From assembly GCF_031119625.1 (NCBI RefSeq), contig NZ_JAVHZV010000023.1, positions 248,001-312,000 of the forward strand: DNA of 64,000 nt. Reading direction: 5' to 3'. Made by a program: the position numbers and the translations under genes. Source of the stretch: Pseudomonas sp. G34 (GTDB lineage: Bacteria; Pseudomonadota; Gammaproteobacteria; Pseudomonadales; Pseudomonadaceae). Shown here piece after piece: positions 18,301 through 26,812 of this stretch; within the stretch, counting starts at the first letter, position 1, and the number at the start of each line of letters is the position of its first letter. The notes below the pieces were generated by a model that worked only from the letters and a program-made list of their open reading frames with translations, was not told the DNA's origin and did no database searches.

Positions 18301-19310
18301 CACGCTTGCCGTTCAAGCTGGCCGCCTGCGGCGTTGCAGTGCTGCTGCTGGCCAGTTGTTCTTCCAGCCGCGCGCCGACCGCCTCGGCGCCAACCCAGGC
18401 GGGCAGTGCGATGTCCGGCCCGAGTGATTTCAACCGTCCGCACAAGGACGGCGCGCCCTGGTGGGATGTGGATGTCTCGAAGATCCAGGACGCCATTCCG
18501 ATGCCGCACTACGGCCCGGTCAAGGCCAGCCCCTACGTGGTCTTCGGCAAGCAGTACTACCCGATCGCCGATGCCCGTCGCTACGTGGCCACCGGCCCGG
18601 CTTCCTGGTACGGCACCAAGTTCCACGGGCAGGCTACCGCCAATGGTGAGGCCTATGACCTGTACGGCATGACCGCCGCCCACAAGACCCTGCCGCTGCC
18701 CAGCTACGTGCGGGTGACCAACCTGGAAAACGGCAAGAGCGCGATCCTGCGCGTCAACGACCGTGGGCCGTTCTATTCCGATCGCATCATCGACCTGTCC
18801 TTCGCGGCCGCCAAGAAGCTCGGTTACGCCGAGAAGGGCACCGCCCAGGTGCGCGTCGAAGGCATCGATCCCACCGAGTGGTGGGCCCAGCAGGGGCGCC
18901 CGGTGCCGATGATGATCAAGCAGCCGCAGATGGCCAAGGTGCAGTCCGCGCAGTTGGAGCAGCTGAAGCTGGCCAATGCACCGGTGGAACAGTATTCGCC
19001 GCCACTACAGCAGCACGCCGCCGCCACCGTGCCGGTGCAGATCGACTCAAAAAAAAACGCTTCAGCCGCAGCGTCTGGCCTGTATCTCCAAGTGGGAGCC
19101 TTCGCCAATCCCGACGCTGCGGAGCTTCTCAAGTCCAAGTTGAGCGAGTCGGTGAGTGCTCCGGTATTCATCAACTCAGTGGTGCGCAACCAGCAGATAC
19201 TGCACCGCGTACGGCTGGGACCGATCAACAGCCAGGGCGAGGCTGACCGGGTGCGTGACAGCATTCGCGTCGCCAACCTCGGGCAGGCGACCCTGGTCAA
19301 GGCGGAGTGA
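18297..19310 (+). CDS. rlpA: Septal lytic transglycosylase lipoprotein RlpA
   Basis: A 337-residue outer-membrane lipoprotein. The signal peptide ends in the lipobox LLASC. A double-psi beta-barrel domain (about residues 95-190) holds GPASWYGTKFHG, the HKTLPLPS loop and the catalytic-region NDRGPF. A linker rich in Ala and Gln follows, then a C-terminal SPOR domain from about residue 260 (SGLYLQVGAFANPDAA) that binds denuded septal glycan. RlpA cleaves naked glycan strands in Pseudomonas. An unusual run of nine A residues (19049-19057) lies in the codons just before the SPOR domain. Confidence 0.95.
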   Translation: MTRLPFKLAACGVAVLLLASCSSSRAPTASAPTQAGSAMSGPSDFNRPHKDGAPWWDVDVSKIQDAIPMPHYGPVKASPYVVFGKQYYPIADARRYVATGPASWYGTKFHGQATANGEAYDLYGMTAAHKTLPLPSYVRVTNLENGKSAILRVNDRGPFYSDRIIDLSFAAAKKLGYAEKGTAQVRVEGIDPTEWWAQQGRPVPMMIKQPQMAKVQSAQLEQLKLANAPVEQYSPPLQQHAAATVPVQIDSKKNASAAASGLYLQVGAFANPDAAELLKSKLSESVSAPVFINSVVRNQQILHRVRLGPINSQGEADRVRDSIRVANLGQATLVKAE

Positions 19311-19441
19311 GGGCAGAGCCCTCTGGCGAGCAACTAAACGGTTCGCCGCCTGACTAAGCAGTGGATCGCCGCGGTGCGGCGCCCACCTTTCACATTTGCC
19401 CGCAAGGGCCTGTTCCACCCTCCAGCGATCTAGAGAGACGG

Positions 19442-20617
19442 ATGAAAATCACCAGCTTCGCGCAACGCATCTTCCTGTCACTTATGCTGCTCGGCACCTC
19501 CAGTGCCTGGGCCAACCAGGCGCCGCTGCCGGCTCCGCCGCAACTGGCCGCCAAGTCCTATGTGCTGATGGACGGCGCCAGTGGCAATGTCCTGGTCGAG
19601 AACAATGCCGACCAGCGCCTGCCGCCAGCCAGCCTGACCAAGCTGATGACCGCCTACATCGCCACCCTGGAGATCCGTAACGGCAAGATCGGCGAGCAGG
19701 ACAAGGTCACCATCAGCGAACACGCCTGGCGTACCGGTGGCGCAGCCTCGGGCGGCTCCACCATGTTCCTGCCGGTGAACAGCCAGGCGACCGTCGACGA
19801 ACTGCTGCACGGCATCATCATCCAGTCCGGCAACGATGCCAGCATCGCCATCGCCGAGCACATCGCCGGCAGTGAAGATGCCTTCGCCGACATGATGAAC
19901 GCCACCGCCGAGCGCCTGGGCATGAAGAACAGCCACTTCATGAACGCCACCGGCCTGCCGCATCCTGATCACTACTCCAGCGCCCACGACATGGCGATCC
20001 TGGCACGTGCGATCATCAACGAGGATGCCGAGCACTACGCCATCTATTCGCAGAAAGAGTTCCTGTGGAACAACATCAAGCAGCCTAACCGCAACCTGCT
20101 GCTGTGGCGCGACCGTACCGTCGACGGCCTGAAAACCGGCCACACCAACGAGGCCGGCTTCTGCCTGGTGGCTTCGGCGGTACGTGACGGCGCGCGGATG
20201 ATCACCTCGGTATTCGGTACCGATAGCGAAAGCGCCCGTGCTGCAGAAACCCAGAAGCTGTTGACCTATGGCTTCCGTTTCTTCGAAACCCGCACCTTCT
20301 ATCAGAAGGGCGCCGAGCTGGCTCAGGCGCCGGTCTGGAAAGGTCAGACCAACCAGGTCAAGGCCGGCCTGGCCCAGGACCTGACCCTCACGCTGCCCAA
20401 AGGCCAGCTGGAGAAGCTGCAGGCGAGCATGACCCTCAACCCGCAGATCACCGCACCGATCGCCCAGGGTGACGTGATCGGCAAGGTGGAAGTGAAGATG
20501 GGCGATCAGGTGGTGCACAGCGCCGATCTGGTCGCGCTCGAGGCGGTCGAGGAGGGTGGTTTCTTCCGCCAGCTGTGGGATAGCATTCGGCTGTTCTTCT
20601 ACGGGTTGTTTAACTGA
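19442..20617 (+). CDS. dacC: D-alanyl-D-alanine carboxypeptidase (PBP5-type)
   Basis: A 391-residue periplasmic PBP that trims the terminal D-Ala of pentapeptides. The signal peptide ends near SAWA. The penicilloyl-serine motifs are SLTK (SxxK) near residue 60, SGN near 126 and KTG near 225. The C-terminal beta domain ends in an amphipathic helix ([17 protein letters not shown]) that binds the membrane surface. The start at 19442 follows AGAGACGG; an upstream extension lacks a signal peptide. The Pseudomonas name for this locus is dacC; dacA is the enterobacterial equivalent. Confidence 0.95.
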   Translation: MKITSFAQRIFLSLMLLGTSSAWANQAPLPAPPQLAAKSYVLMDGASGNVLVENNADQRLPPASLTKLMTAYIATLEIRNGKIGEQDKVTISEHAWRTGGAASGGSTMFLPVNSQATVDELLHGIIIQSGNDASIAIAEHIAGSEDAFADMMNATAERLGMKNSHFMNATGLPHPDHYSSAHDMAILARAIINEDAEHYAIYSQKEFLWNNIKQPNRNLLLWRDRTVDGLKTGHTNEAGFCLVASAVRDGARMITSVFGTDSESARAAETQKLLTYGFRFFETRTFYQKGAELAQAPVWKGQTNQVKAGLAQDLTLTLPKGQLEKLQASMTLNPQITAPIAQGDVIGKVEVKMGDQVVHSADLVALEAVEEGGFFRQLWDSIRLFFYGLFN

Positions 20618-20653
20618 CAGCCTGCCCCCATGTTGCGATGAACGCCCTCGAAC

Positions 20654-20793
20654 CAGGCAGTGTGAAAACGTAGCGAGCGAAGGTCAGGCAAGGCAAAAAC
20701 CGGCGAAAAAGCGCAGTTTACGTGGTGTAAATGAGCATTTTGAGCCGGTTTTTAACGCAGCATGGCCGAGCGCAGTAGTTTTCACACGGCCTG
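20654..20793. mobile_element. MITE-like element with terminal inverted repeats, related to the 6.1-kb element
   Basis: A 140-base element with termini CAGGCAGTGTGAAAAC (20654-20669) and the reverse complement of CAGGCCGTGTGAAAAC (20778-20793). Its 35-base core at 20707-20741 matches the core of the element at 6073-6286 in opposite orientation, 33 of 35 bases. It lies between dacC and the DUF493 gene and carries no ORF of its own. Confidence 0.72.
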
Positions 20794-20828
20794 GATCCGA
20801 GGGCGTTTCATTTTGGATCAGGAACACC

Positions 20829-21107
20829 ATGACCGATACCGACGTACAAGCTCCGAAAATCGAATTTCCCTGCAAGAACTACCCGATCAAGGTGATCGGT
20901 GAGGCCGGCGACGGCTTCGCTGACATGGTGATCGAGGTGATGCAGCGCCACGCGCCCGACTTCGATGCCGGTACCCTGGTAACCCGTGACAGCAGCAAGG
21001 GCCGCTTTCTCTCCGTGCAGGTGCTGATCACCGCTACCGGCGTCGAGCAGCTGGAAGCCATTCATGTCGACCTGCGTGCCACCGGCCGCGTGCACATGGT
21101 GCTGTAG
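20829..21107 (+). CDS. DUF493 family protein (YbeD-like)
   Basis: A 92-residue protein of the YbeD/DUF493 family, a small ACT-like fold proposed to bind a small ligand. The core [18 protein letters not shown]-like opening and [14 protein letters not shown] are conserved. The function is unproven; its steady position between the D,D-carboxypeptidase gene and lipB suggests a link to lipoate transfer or its regulation. The ATG at 20829 has AGGAAC upstream. Although the frame is open back into dacC, no start signal is seen there. Its stop overlaps lipB by one base. Confidence 0.93.
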   Translation: MTDTDVQAPKIEFPCKNYPIKVIGEAGDGFADMVIEVMQRHAPDFDAGTLVTRDSSKGRFLSVQVLITATGVEQLEAIHVDLRATGRVHMVL

Positions 21108-21733
21108 TGGCCACAGCCGAACTGATCGTGCGCCACCTTGGGCTGGTCGACTATCTGCCGACCCTCGAGGCCATGCGCACGCTGACTGCCGAGCGCGATG
21201 ACGCCACGCCCGACGAGATCTGGCTGCTGCAGCATCCGCAGGTGTTCACCCAGGGGCAGGCGGGCAAACCCGAGCACCTGCTGGCGCCGGGTGACATCCC
21301 GGTGGTGCAGGTGGAGCGCGGCGGCCAGGTGACCTACCACGGCCCTGGTCAGTTGGTCGGCTACCTGATGCTGGATCTGCGCCGCCTCGATCTGGGCGTG
21401 CGCGAGCTGGTCACCGTGATGGAGCAGGCGCTGGTCGAGGTACTCGCCGGTTATGGCGTCGAAGCTGCGCCCAAGGCCGATGCGCCAGGCGTCTACGTCA
21501 AGGGCGAGAAGATCGCTTCGCTGGGCCTGCGGGTGCGCCGCGGTTGCTCGTTCCATGGCCTGGCGCTCAACGTCGACATGGACATGACGCCCTTCGGGCG
21601 CATCAACCCGTGCGGCTATGCCGGTTTGCAGATGACCCAGTTGAAGGACCAGGTGGCTACGCCGGTGCGCTTCGACGAGGTCGCCAAACGCCTCGAGCAG
21701 GCGCTACGCCAGCGGTTGGGGTATGGGCAGTAG
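21107..21733 (+). CDS. lipB: Octanoyl-[ACP]:protein N-octanoyltransferase
   Basis: A 208-residue enzyme that moves octanoyl groups from acyl carrier protein to lipoyl domains, the first step of lipoate synthesis. The motif [15 protein letters not shown] near residue 75 and the region [13 protein letters not shown] plus [14 protein letters not shown], with the catalytic Cys in NPCGY and the Lys in KIASLGLRV, are all present. Start is GTG, overlapping the DUF493 stop by one base. The partner lipA lies just downstream on the opposite strand. Confidence 0.95.
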   Translation: MATAELIVRHLGLVDYLPTLEAMRTLTAERDDATPDEIWLLQHPQVFTQGQAGKPEHLLAPGDIPVVQVERGGQVTYHGPGQLVGYLMLDLRRLDLGVRELVTVMEQALVEVLAGYGVEAAPKADAPGVYVKGEKIASLGLRVRRGCSFHGLALNVDMDMTPFGRINPCGYAGLQMTQLKDQVATPVRFDEVAKRLEQALRQRLGYGQ

Positions 21734-21774
21734 CAGGCGGGCTTTGCGCTAGCGCAGTTGTCGTAGAGCAATTT

Positions 21775-21860
21775 CCCGGGTATCGCTGCGTTCAACCACA
21801 GGCTACGGTGGGCCAGGCTCGCTTTTGTAGCCTGGCGTTGAGCGCGTAGCGATACCCAGG
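21775..21860. repeat. Imperfect inverted repeat, GGGTATCGCTGCG family, copy 2
   Basis: Arms CCCGGGTATCGCTGCGTTCA (from 21775) and the facing TGAGCGCGTAGCGATACCCAGG (to 21860) fold back on each other between the convergent lipB and lipA genes. The core is the same as in the copy at 663-740. Confidence 0.75.
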
Positions 21861-21863
21861 TGA

Positions 21864-22916
<1,053 letters not shown>

Positions 22917-23028
22917 CGAAAATCTCGGCTCCGGTAGGGGCTGCAGTGGCGGGTGGGCAGCTTTTGGCCGCCGCAAAGTGTATCACACCGCGCCGCGGCG
23001 GCACCTGACCGTCCGCCCCTGGCCGAGC

Positions 23029-23424
23029 TCAGGCTGTGGGCAGCTTGGCGATCACCTTGATCTCGAACTGGAAACCGTACAGCCAGGTCACGCCCACGCA
23101 AGTGATGTTCGGGAATGGCGCCTCGCCCCAGTACTCGGGCACCACTTCCCAGATGGTCTCGAAGCGCTCTTCGGGGTTGACGATGAACACCGTCACGTCG
23201 ACCACGTCATCGAAGGTGCAGTCGGCAGCCTTGAGCACCGTATTGAGATTCTCGAAGGCCAGGCGAACCTGCGCTTTCAGGTCCGGCTCGGGCGAGCCGT
23301 CGGGCCGGCTGCCCACCTGCCCGGATACGAACAGCAAGCCGTTGCAGCGCACTGCCGGTGAATAGCGATTGCGCTCGTAAAGGGCCTGGCGGCCAGCGGG
23401 AAAAACCACATCGCGCGTTGTCAT
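23029..23424 (-). CDS. Rid (YjgF/YER057c/UK114) family protein
   Basis: A 131-residue Rid-superfamily protein. RYSPAVRCNGLLFVSGQVGSRPDG and FENLNTVLKAADCTFDDVVDVTVF are clear family segments. RidA enzymes hydrolyse reactive enamines/imines using an Arg in a PARS-type motif; here the equivalent stretch reads FPNITCVGV, without that Arg, so it probably belongs to another Rid subfamily with a different or no deaminase activity. The start at 23424 has GAGGAG upstream; the longer open frame is without support. It is divergent from a LysR gene that may control it. Confidence 0.85.
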   Translation of the reverse strand: MTTRDVVFPAGRQALYERNRYSPAVRCNGLLFVSGQVGSRPDGSPEPDLKAQVRLAFENLNTVLKAADCTFDDVVDVTVFIVNPEERFETIWEVVPEYWGEAPFPNITCVGVTWLYGFQFEIKVIAKLPTA

Positions 23425-23551
23425 GCTGTCTCCTCTGGGTCGCTGGACCCGTTCAAGTGATGGAGGCACTTTAGAAATGCTGACGGGCTGGATAAACCGG
23501 CCACTTCGATCAACACTGTTTGCGAATCCCAAACAATCACCGGTTGAGCAG

Positions 23552-24478
23552 ATGGACCGATTCGATGCGATGCGCGCCTTCGCCCGGGTGGTGGAGACGG
23601 GCAGCTTCACCAAGGCCGCCGACACCCTGCACATGAGCAAGACCAGCGTGACCCAGCTGGTGCAGCAGCTCGAGGCGCGCCTGCGCGTGCGTTTGCTCAA
23701 CCGCACCACCCGCAGGGTCGCGCTGACCGCCGATGGCGCGGCGTATTACGAGCGCGTGGTGCGCCTGCTCGCCGACATGGACGACGCCGAGACCAGCCTT
23801 TCCGATGCCAGCAGTCAGCCGCGCGGGCGCCTGCGTGTGGACGTGCCGAGCCCGTTCGCGCGGACGATCCTGGTGCCGGCGCTGCCGGCCTTTCATGCCC
23901 GCTACCCGGATATCCAGCTCGACCTGGGCGCCAGTGACCGTCTCGTCGACCTGCTCGGCGAGAACGTCGATTGCGTGATCCGCGGCGGCGAGATCACCGA
24001 TCAGTCGCTGATGGCACGGCGTATCGGCGACCTGCGCTCCGGGGTCTATGCCGCGCCAGGCTATCTGCGGCGTTGCGGCACGCCGCTGCACCCGCAGGAA
24101 CTGGTCGACAGCCACCACCGCATCGTCGGCTTCAAGCGTGCGCGGGCCGGCAAGCTGTTTTCCTATCGCATGCGCCGCGGCAGCGACAGCCTCGACATCG
24201 AGGGCCGCTATGTCCTGGCGGTGGACGACGGCAATGCCTACCTGGCCGCCGGGCTGGCCGGCCTCGGCGTGCTCTGGCTGCCCACCTACATGGCCGATGA
24301 ACATCAGCAGCGCGGCGAGCTGGTGAGGGTCTTCGAGGACTGGCAGTTCGAGCCGATGCCCATGTACATCGCCTATCCACCGAACCGCCACGTCAGCACC
24401 AAGCTGCGGGTGTTTATCGAGTGGATCGTCGAGCTGATGGCGCTGCATGCGCCGGTGATCGACCGTAGCGGCCGCTGA
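23552..24478 (+). CDS. LysR-family transcriptional regulator
   Basis: A 308-residue LysR-type regulator of the DsdC/AaeR-like large subgroup. The winged helix-turn-helix occupies about residues 1-60 ([23 protein letters not shown], then [16 protein letters not shown]). The effector-binding domain spans about 90-300 ([21 protein letters not shown] onwards). The start is placed at 23552 because it opens the standard LTTR N-terminus; the upstream frame is untypical. It diverges from the Rid-family gene, so that gene is the likely target. The effector is unknown. Confidence 0.88.
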   Translation: MDRFDAMRAFARVVETGSFTKAADTLHMSKTSVTQLVQQLEARLRVRLLNRTTRRVALTADGAAYYERVVRLLADMDDAETSLSDASSQPRGRLRVDVPSPFARTILVPALPAFHARYPDIQLDLGASDRLVDLLGENVDCVIRGGEITDQSLMARRIGDLRSGVYAAPGYLRRCGTPLHPQELVDSHHRIVGFKRARAGKLFSYRMRRGSDSLDIEGRYVLAVDDGNAYLAAGLAGLGVLWLPTYMADEHQQRGELVRVFEDWQFEPMPMYIAYPPNRHVSTKLRVFIEWIVELMALHAPVIDRSGR

Positions 24479-24531
24479 GCCGGCGGCTTTGCGCTAAACT
24501 GCGCAGCCGTTCTGCAATGGCTGTTCGCTGC

Positions 24532-25140
24532 ATGTCCCGACCCAATCGCCCCGCCCCGCGCCCCTATCGTGTGGCCAAGGCTGCGCCTGCCGAGCCGCGC
24601 CTGATCGTGCTCAACAAGCCGTTCGACGTGCTCACCCAGTTCAACGACGACCAGGGCCGCGCCACGCTCAAGGATTTCGTCGCCGTGCCCGGCGTGTACC
24701 CGGCCGGGCGCCTCGATCGCGACAGTGAAGGCTTGCTGTTGCTCACCAATGATGGGCAGCTGCAGGCGAAGATCGCCGATCCCAGGCACAAGCTGGCCAA
24801 GACCTATTGGGTGCAGGTGGAGGGTGAACCCAGCGCCGAGCAGTTGCAGCAATTGCGCGACGGCGTGCAGCTCAACGATGGGCCGACGCTGCCTGCCGAG
24901 GCGCGGTTGCTGGGCGAGCCAGAGCTGTGGCCGCGCAACCCGCCGGTGCGCTTTCGCAAGAGCGTGCCCACCAGTTGGCTGGAGCTGGTGATTCGTGAAG
25001 GGCGTAACCGCCAGGTGCGGCGCATGACGGCGGCCGTCGGCTTGCCGACCCTGCGCCTGGTGCGGGTACGCATCGGCCCCTGGTCGCTGGATGGCCTGCT
25101 ACCGGGCGAGTGGCGCGACCTGCCGCCGAGTCTCAGCTAG
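24532..25140 (+). CDS. rluE: rRNA large-subunit pseudouridine synthase E (RluE-type)
   Basis: A 202-residue RsuA/RluE-family pseudouridine synthase without an S4 domain. The catalytic Asp is in [19 protein letters not shown] near residue 62. [32 protein letters not shown] near the C-terminus is the other signature. RluE modifies U2457 of 23S rRNA in E. coli; the Arg-rich N-terminus ([12 protein letters not shown]) fits this subgroup. An in-frame ATG five codons upstream (24517) is equally possible, as neither has a strong ribosome site. Confidence 0.86.
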   Translation: MSRPNRPAPRPYRVAKAAPAEPRLIVLNKPFDVLTQFNDDQGRATLKDFVAVPGVYPAGRLDRDSEGLLLLTNDGQLQAKIADPRHKLAKTYWVQVEGEPSAEQLQQLRDGVQLNDGPTLPAEARLLGEPELWPRNPPVRFRKSVPTSWLELVIREGRNRQVRRMTAAVGLPTLRLVRVRIGPWSLDGLLPGEWRDLPPSLS

Positions 25141-25159
25141 GCAAGTCGCACCCTGGGTT

Positions 25160-25558
25160 TCAGGCGTCGTAGCCCGCCTTGATCACGCTGATGCCTTTGA
25201 CCAGCACTTCGCGCCAGCCTTGCAGGGTGGTGGCGTCGGCCTGCTTGTCGTGCTCGACGATGGTCTTGAGCAGCGCTTCCAGCCACAGGTCATACAGCTC
25301 GGGGCGAATGTCCATGGCATTGCGCGCATGGGTGCAGCCCAGGGCGCGCAGCTTGGTGTCCGGCATGCCGCGGGCGTGCATCACCAGGTTGAGAATGCCC
25401 TGGCGCAGCAGCAGCTTTTGCGCGGCCATGTCGGTATTGACGAACTTCTCGCGCACGGCTGGCGAGCTGGCAAGGAAGTGCCGGTAGAAATCATCGAAGA
25501 AGGCTGGGTTGGCACAGCAGCGTCCGTAACTCTGCATGACGCGATCGGTGGCGTTCAT
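25160..25558 (-). CDS. Single-domain globin
   Basis: A 132-residue all-helical protein of the bacterial globin superfamily, predicted to bind haem. FFDDFYRHFLASSPAVREKFVNTDMAAQK fits globin helices A-C and CD, and LGCTHARNAMDI places a His as candidate proximal haem ligand. Similar small globins occur in many pseudomonads, with unproved roles in O2, NO or redox sensing. The start at 25558 is favoured by GGAGA at the right distance; the alternative ATG at 25570 is weaker. It is read leftwards, alone, towards the pseudouridine synthase gene. Confidence 0.8.
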   Translation of the reverse strand: MNATDRVMQSYGRCCANPAFFDDFYRHFLASSPAVREKFVNTDMAAQKLLLRQGILNLVMHARGMPDTKLRALGCTHARNAMDIRPELYDLWLEALLKTIVEHDKQADATTLQGWREVLVKGISVIKAGYDA

Positions 25559-26010
25559 GTGTTTCTCCATGGGGCAGCAGACAGGGCAATACGGCGGGCG
25601 CCGCAATAGTTGTTGTGGGCTTCAGGCGCCTTCCAGGCCACCGACCAGCAGGGGCATCATCAACGCTTCGAAAGACTCGGCTTCCATCCTGATCTCGGCG
25701 GCGATCCATAGGGTGCAGGCAGGATGCACGCGGCAAGGCACAACAAAGGTGTGGATATTACCGCTTTGTCGGCCTGCATGCGTAGCCGCTCGATGGTCTT
25801 GGAGCCTGCTCACGATCTTTACGCGCCTGAAGCGGCAACTACAAGGCAGAAGCGAACGTTCCCAGCGTAGGGTGGACAACGCTCTTTTTGTCCACCATTG
25901 CGCTCGCAGAGCGGTGGACGGATGAAGCGTCGTCCACCCTACGAAAGGCCGCTCCCGCCATTTAGCTGCCAAAATCGATGAACCTGGGCTGGAGGATTAT
26001 GAGCAGGCTC
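25559..26010. other. Gene-free gap between globin and lrp genes
   Basis: This 452-base stretch has no supported gene. An open frame of 116 codons on the minus strand (25622-25972) is made largely of palindromic repeat sequence and lacks a start site. The right-hand half is a terminal-inverted-repeat element. The left half, 25607-25800, has no feature I can name; it may be a decayed gene end. Confidence 0.6.
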
Positions 26011-26011
26011 C
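25801..26011. mobile_element. MITE-like element with GGAGCCTGCTCA termini and inner palindrome
   Basis: Bounded by GGAGCCTGCTCACGATC (25801-25817) and the reverse complement of GGAGCCTGCTCATAATC (25995-26011), 15 of 17 identical. Inside is a long hairpin whose outer arms are CGTAGGGTGGAC (25866-25877) and GTCCACCCTACG (25932-25943). The right terminus reaches into the stop codon of the lrp-family gene. Confidence 0.7.
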
Positions 26012-26490
26012 TAGCCGCGCAGGTGCTGCAGCGGAAGCTGGGTGCTGGAGAGGATCTGCTGCAACACGAAGCTCGAGCGCACGCTGGACACACCATCGAT
26101 GCGGGTCAGGGTGCCGAGCAGCAGCTTCTGGTAATGATCCATGTCGGGTACCACCACCTTGAGCTGGTAGTCGGCGTCCATCCCGGTGACCAGGCAGCAT
26201 TCCAGCACCTCCGGGCATTTGCGGATCTCTTCCTGGAAATGCTCGAAGCGCTCCGGGGTGTGCCGGTCCATGCCGATCAGCACGTAGGCGGTCAGGGTGA
26301 GGCCCAGTTGGCGGCGGTCGAGCAGCGCGACCTGGCCGGTGATGTAGCCGTCGTCCTCCAGTTGCTTGACGCGCCGCGAGCAGGGTGAGGGCGACAGGCC
26401 AATGCGCTCGGCCAGTTCCTGATTGGACAGCGTTGCATCACGCTGCAGTTCGGCGAGAATGTTCAGGTCGTAGCGATCAAGTTTGTTCAT
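26011..26490 (-). CDS. Lrp/AsnC-family transcriptional regulator
   Basis: A 159-residue regulator. Residues about 1-60 are the AsnC helix-turn-helix (LDRYDLNILAELQRDATLSNQELAERIGLSPSPCSRRVKQLE). Residues about 65-145 are the RAM/AsnC ligand-binding domain (VLIGMDRHTPERFEHF, VLECCLVTGMDADYQLKVVV). Members form octamers that sense amino acids. The usual divergent target gene is not present, so its regulon cannot be inferred. Its stop codon touches the right end of a repeat element. Confidence 0.93.
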   Translation of the reverse strand: MNKLDRYDLNILAELQRDATLSNQELAERIGLSPSPCSRRVKQLEDDGYITGQVALLDRRQLGLTLTAYVLIGMDRHTPERFEHFQEEIRKCPEVLECCLVTGMDADYQLKVVVPDMDHYQKLLLGTLTRIDGVSSVRSSFVLQQILSSTQLPLQHLRG

Positions 26491-26812
26491 GTCTGGGTGG
26501 TTTTGCTCTTTGATTGCTGCTTGTATGTGGATATCGATGAATTATTGCGAAATTGATCGACAGGTTAGCAATGTTAGCAATCTTTCGTCGCGGCCGTGGG
26601 GGTAATCTTTACCTCAGTTTCACGGCCCGGACGACACGTCCACCCGGCTCGCCCAATCAGGAGAGCTGGCGCCGCCGACCCTACCGGGTCGTCACGGCAC
26701 CCGGGTCCGCACTGCCCAACCAGGCAGGCGAGGAAAGCGGCGACAGAATTGCCAGCACAGGACATCTACGAAAGGGGAGGCCGAGAGGTCTCCCCTTTCT
26801 TCGTCATGGGCC
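26491..26812. other. Structured gene-free gap between lrp-type gene and dld
   Basis: 322 bases without a supported gene. Near the lrp end is a direct repeat TTAGCAATG/TTAGCAATC (26564-26581). Further right come three short perfect hairpins in sequence: GGACG-ACA-CGTCC, GACCC-TACC-GGGTC and CTGCC-CAACCA-GGCAG. At 26771-26798 lies an AAAGGGGAG/CTCCCCTTT hairpin. I could not match the block to a known riboswitch or sRNA. Confidence 0.5.
26771..26798. terminator. Hairpin downstream of dld
   Basis: Arms AAAGGGGAG and CTCCCCTTT flank a 10-base loop, 15 bases beyond the dld stop. It can serve as terminator of the lld operon read leftwards; the trailing T tract is short on both strands. Confidence 0.6.

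Noticed and set aside
20556-21107. A 183-codon version of the DUF493 gene
   Set aside because: The extra N-terminus is translated repeat element sequence and the end of dacC; the family starts at 20829.
25622-25972. 116-codon minus-strand ORF between the globin and lrp genes
   Set aside because: Most of it is the inner palindrome of a repeat element; no ribosome site and no recognisable family.
26590-26770. Glycine riboswitch
   Set aside because: A GGAGAG-like stretch is present, but the conserved aptamer core and the closing CTCTCAGGC are missing, and no glycine gene follows.
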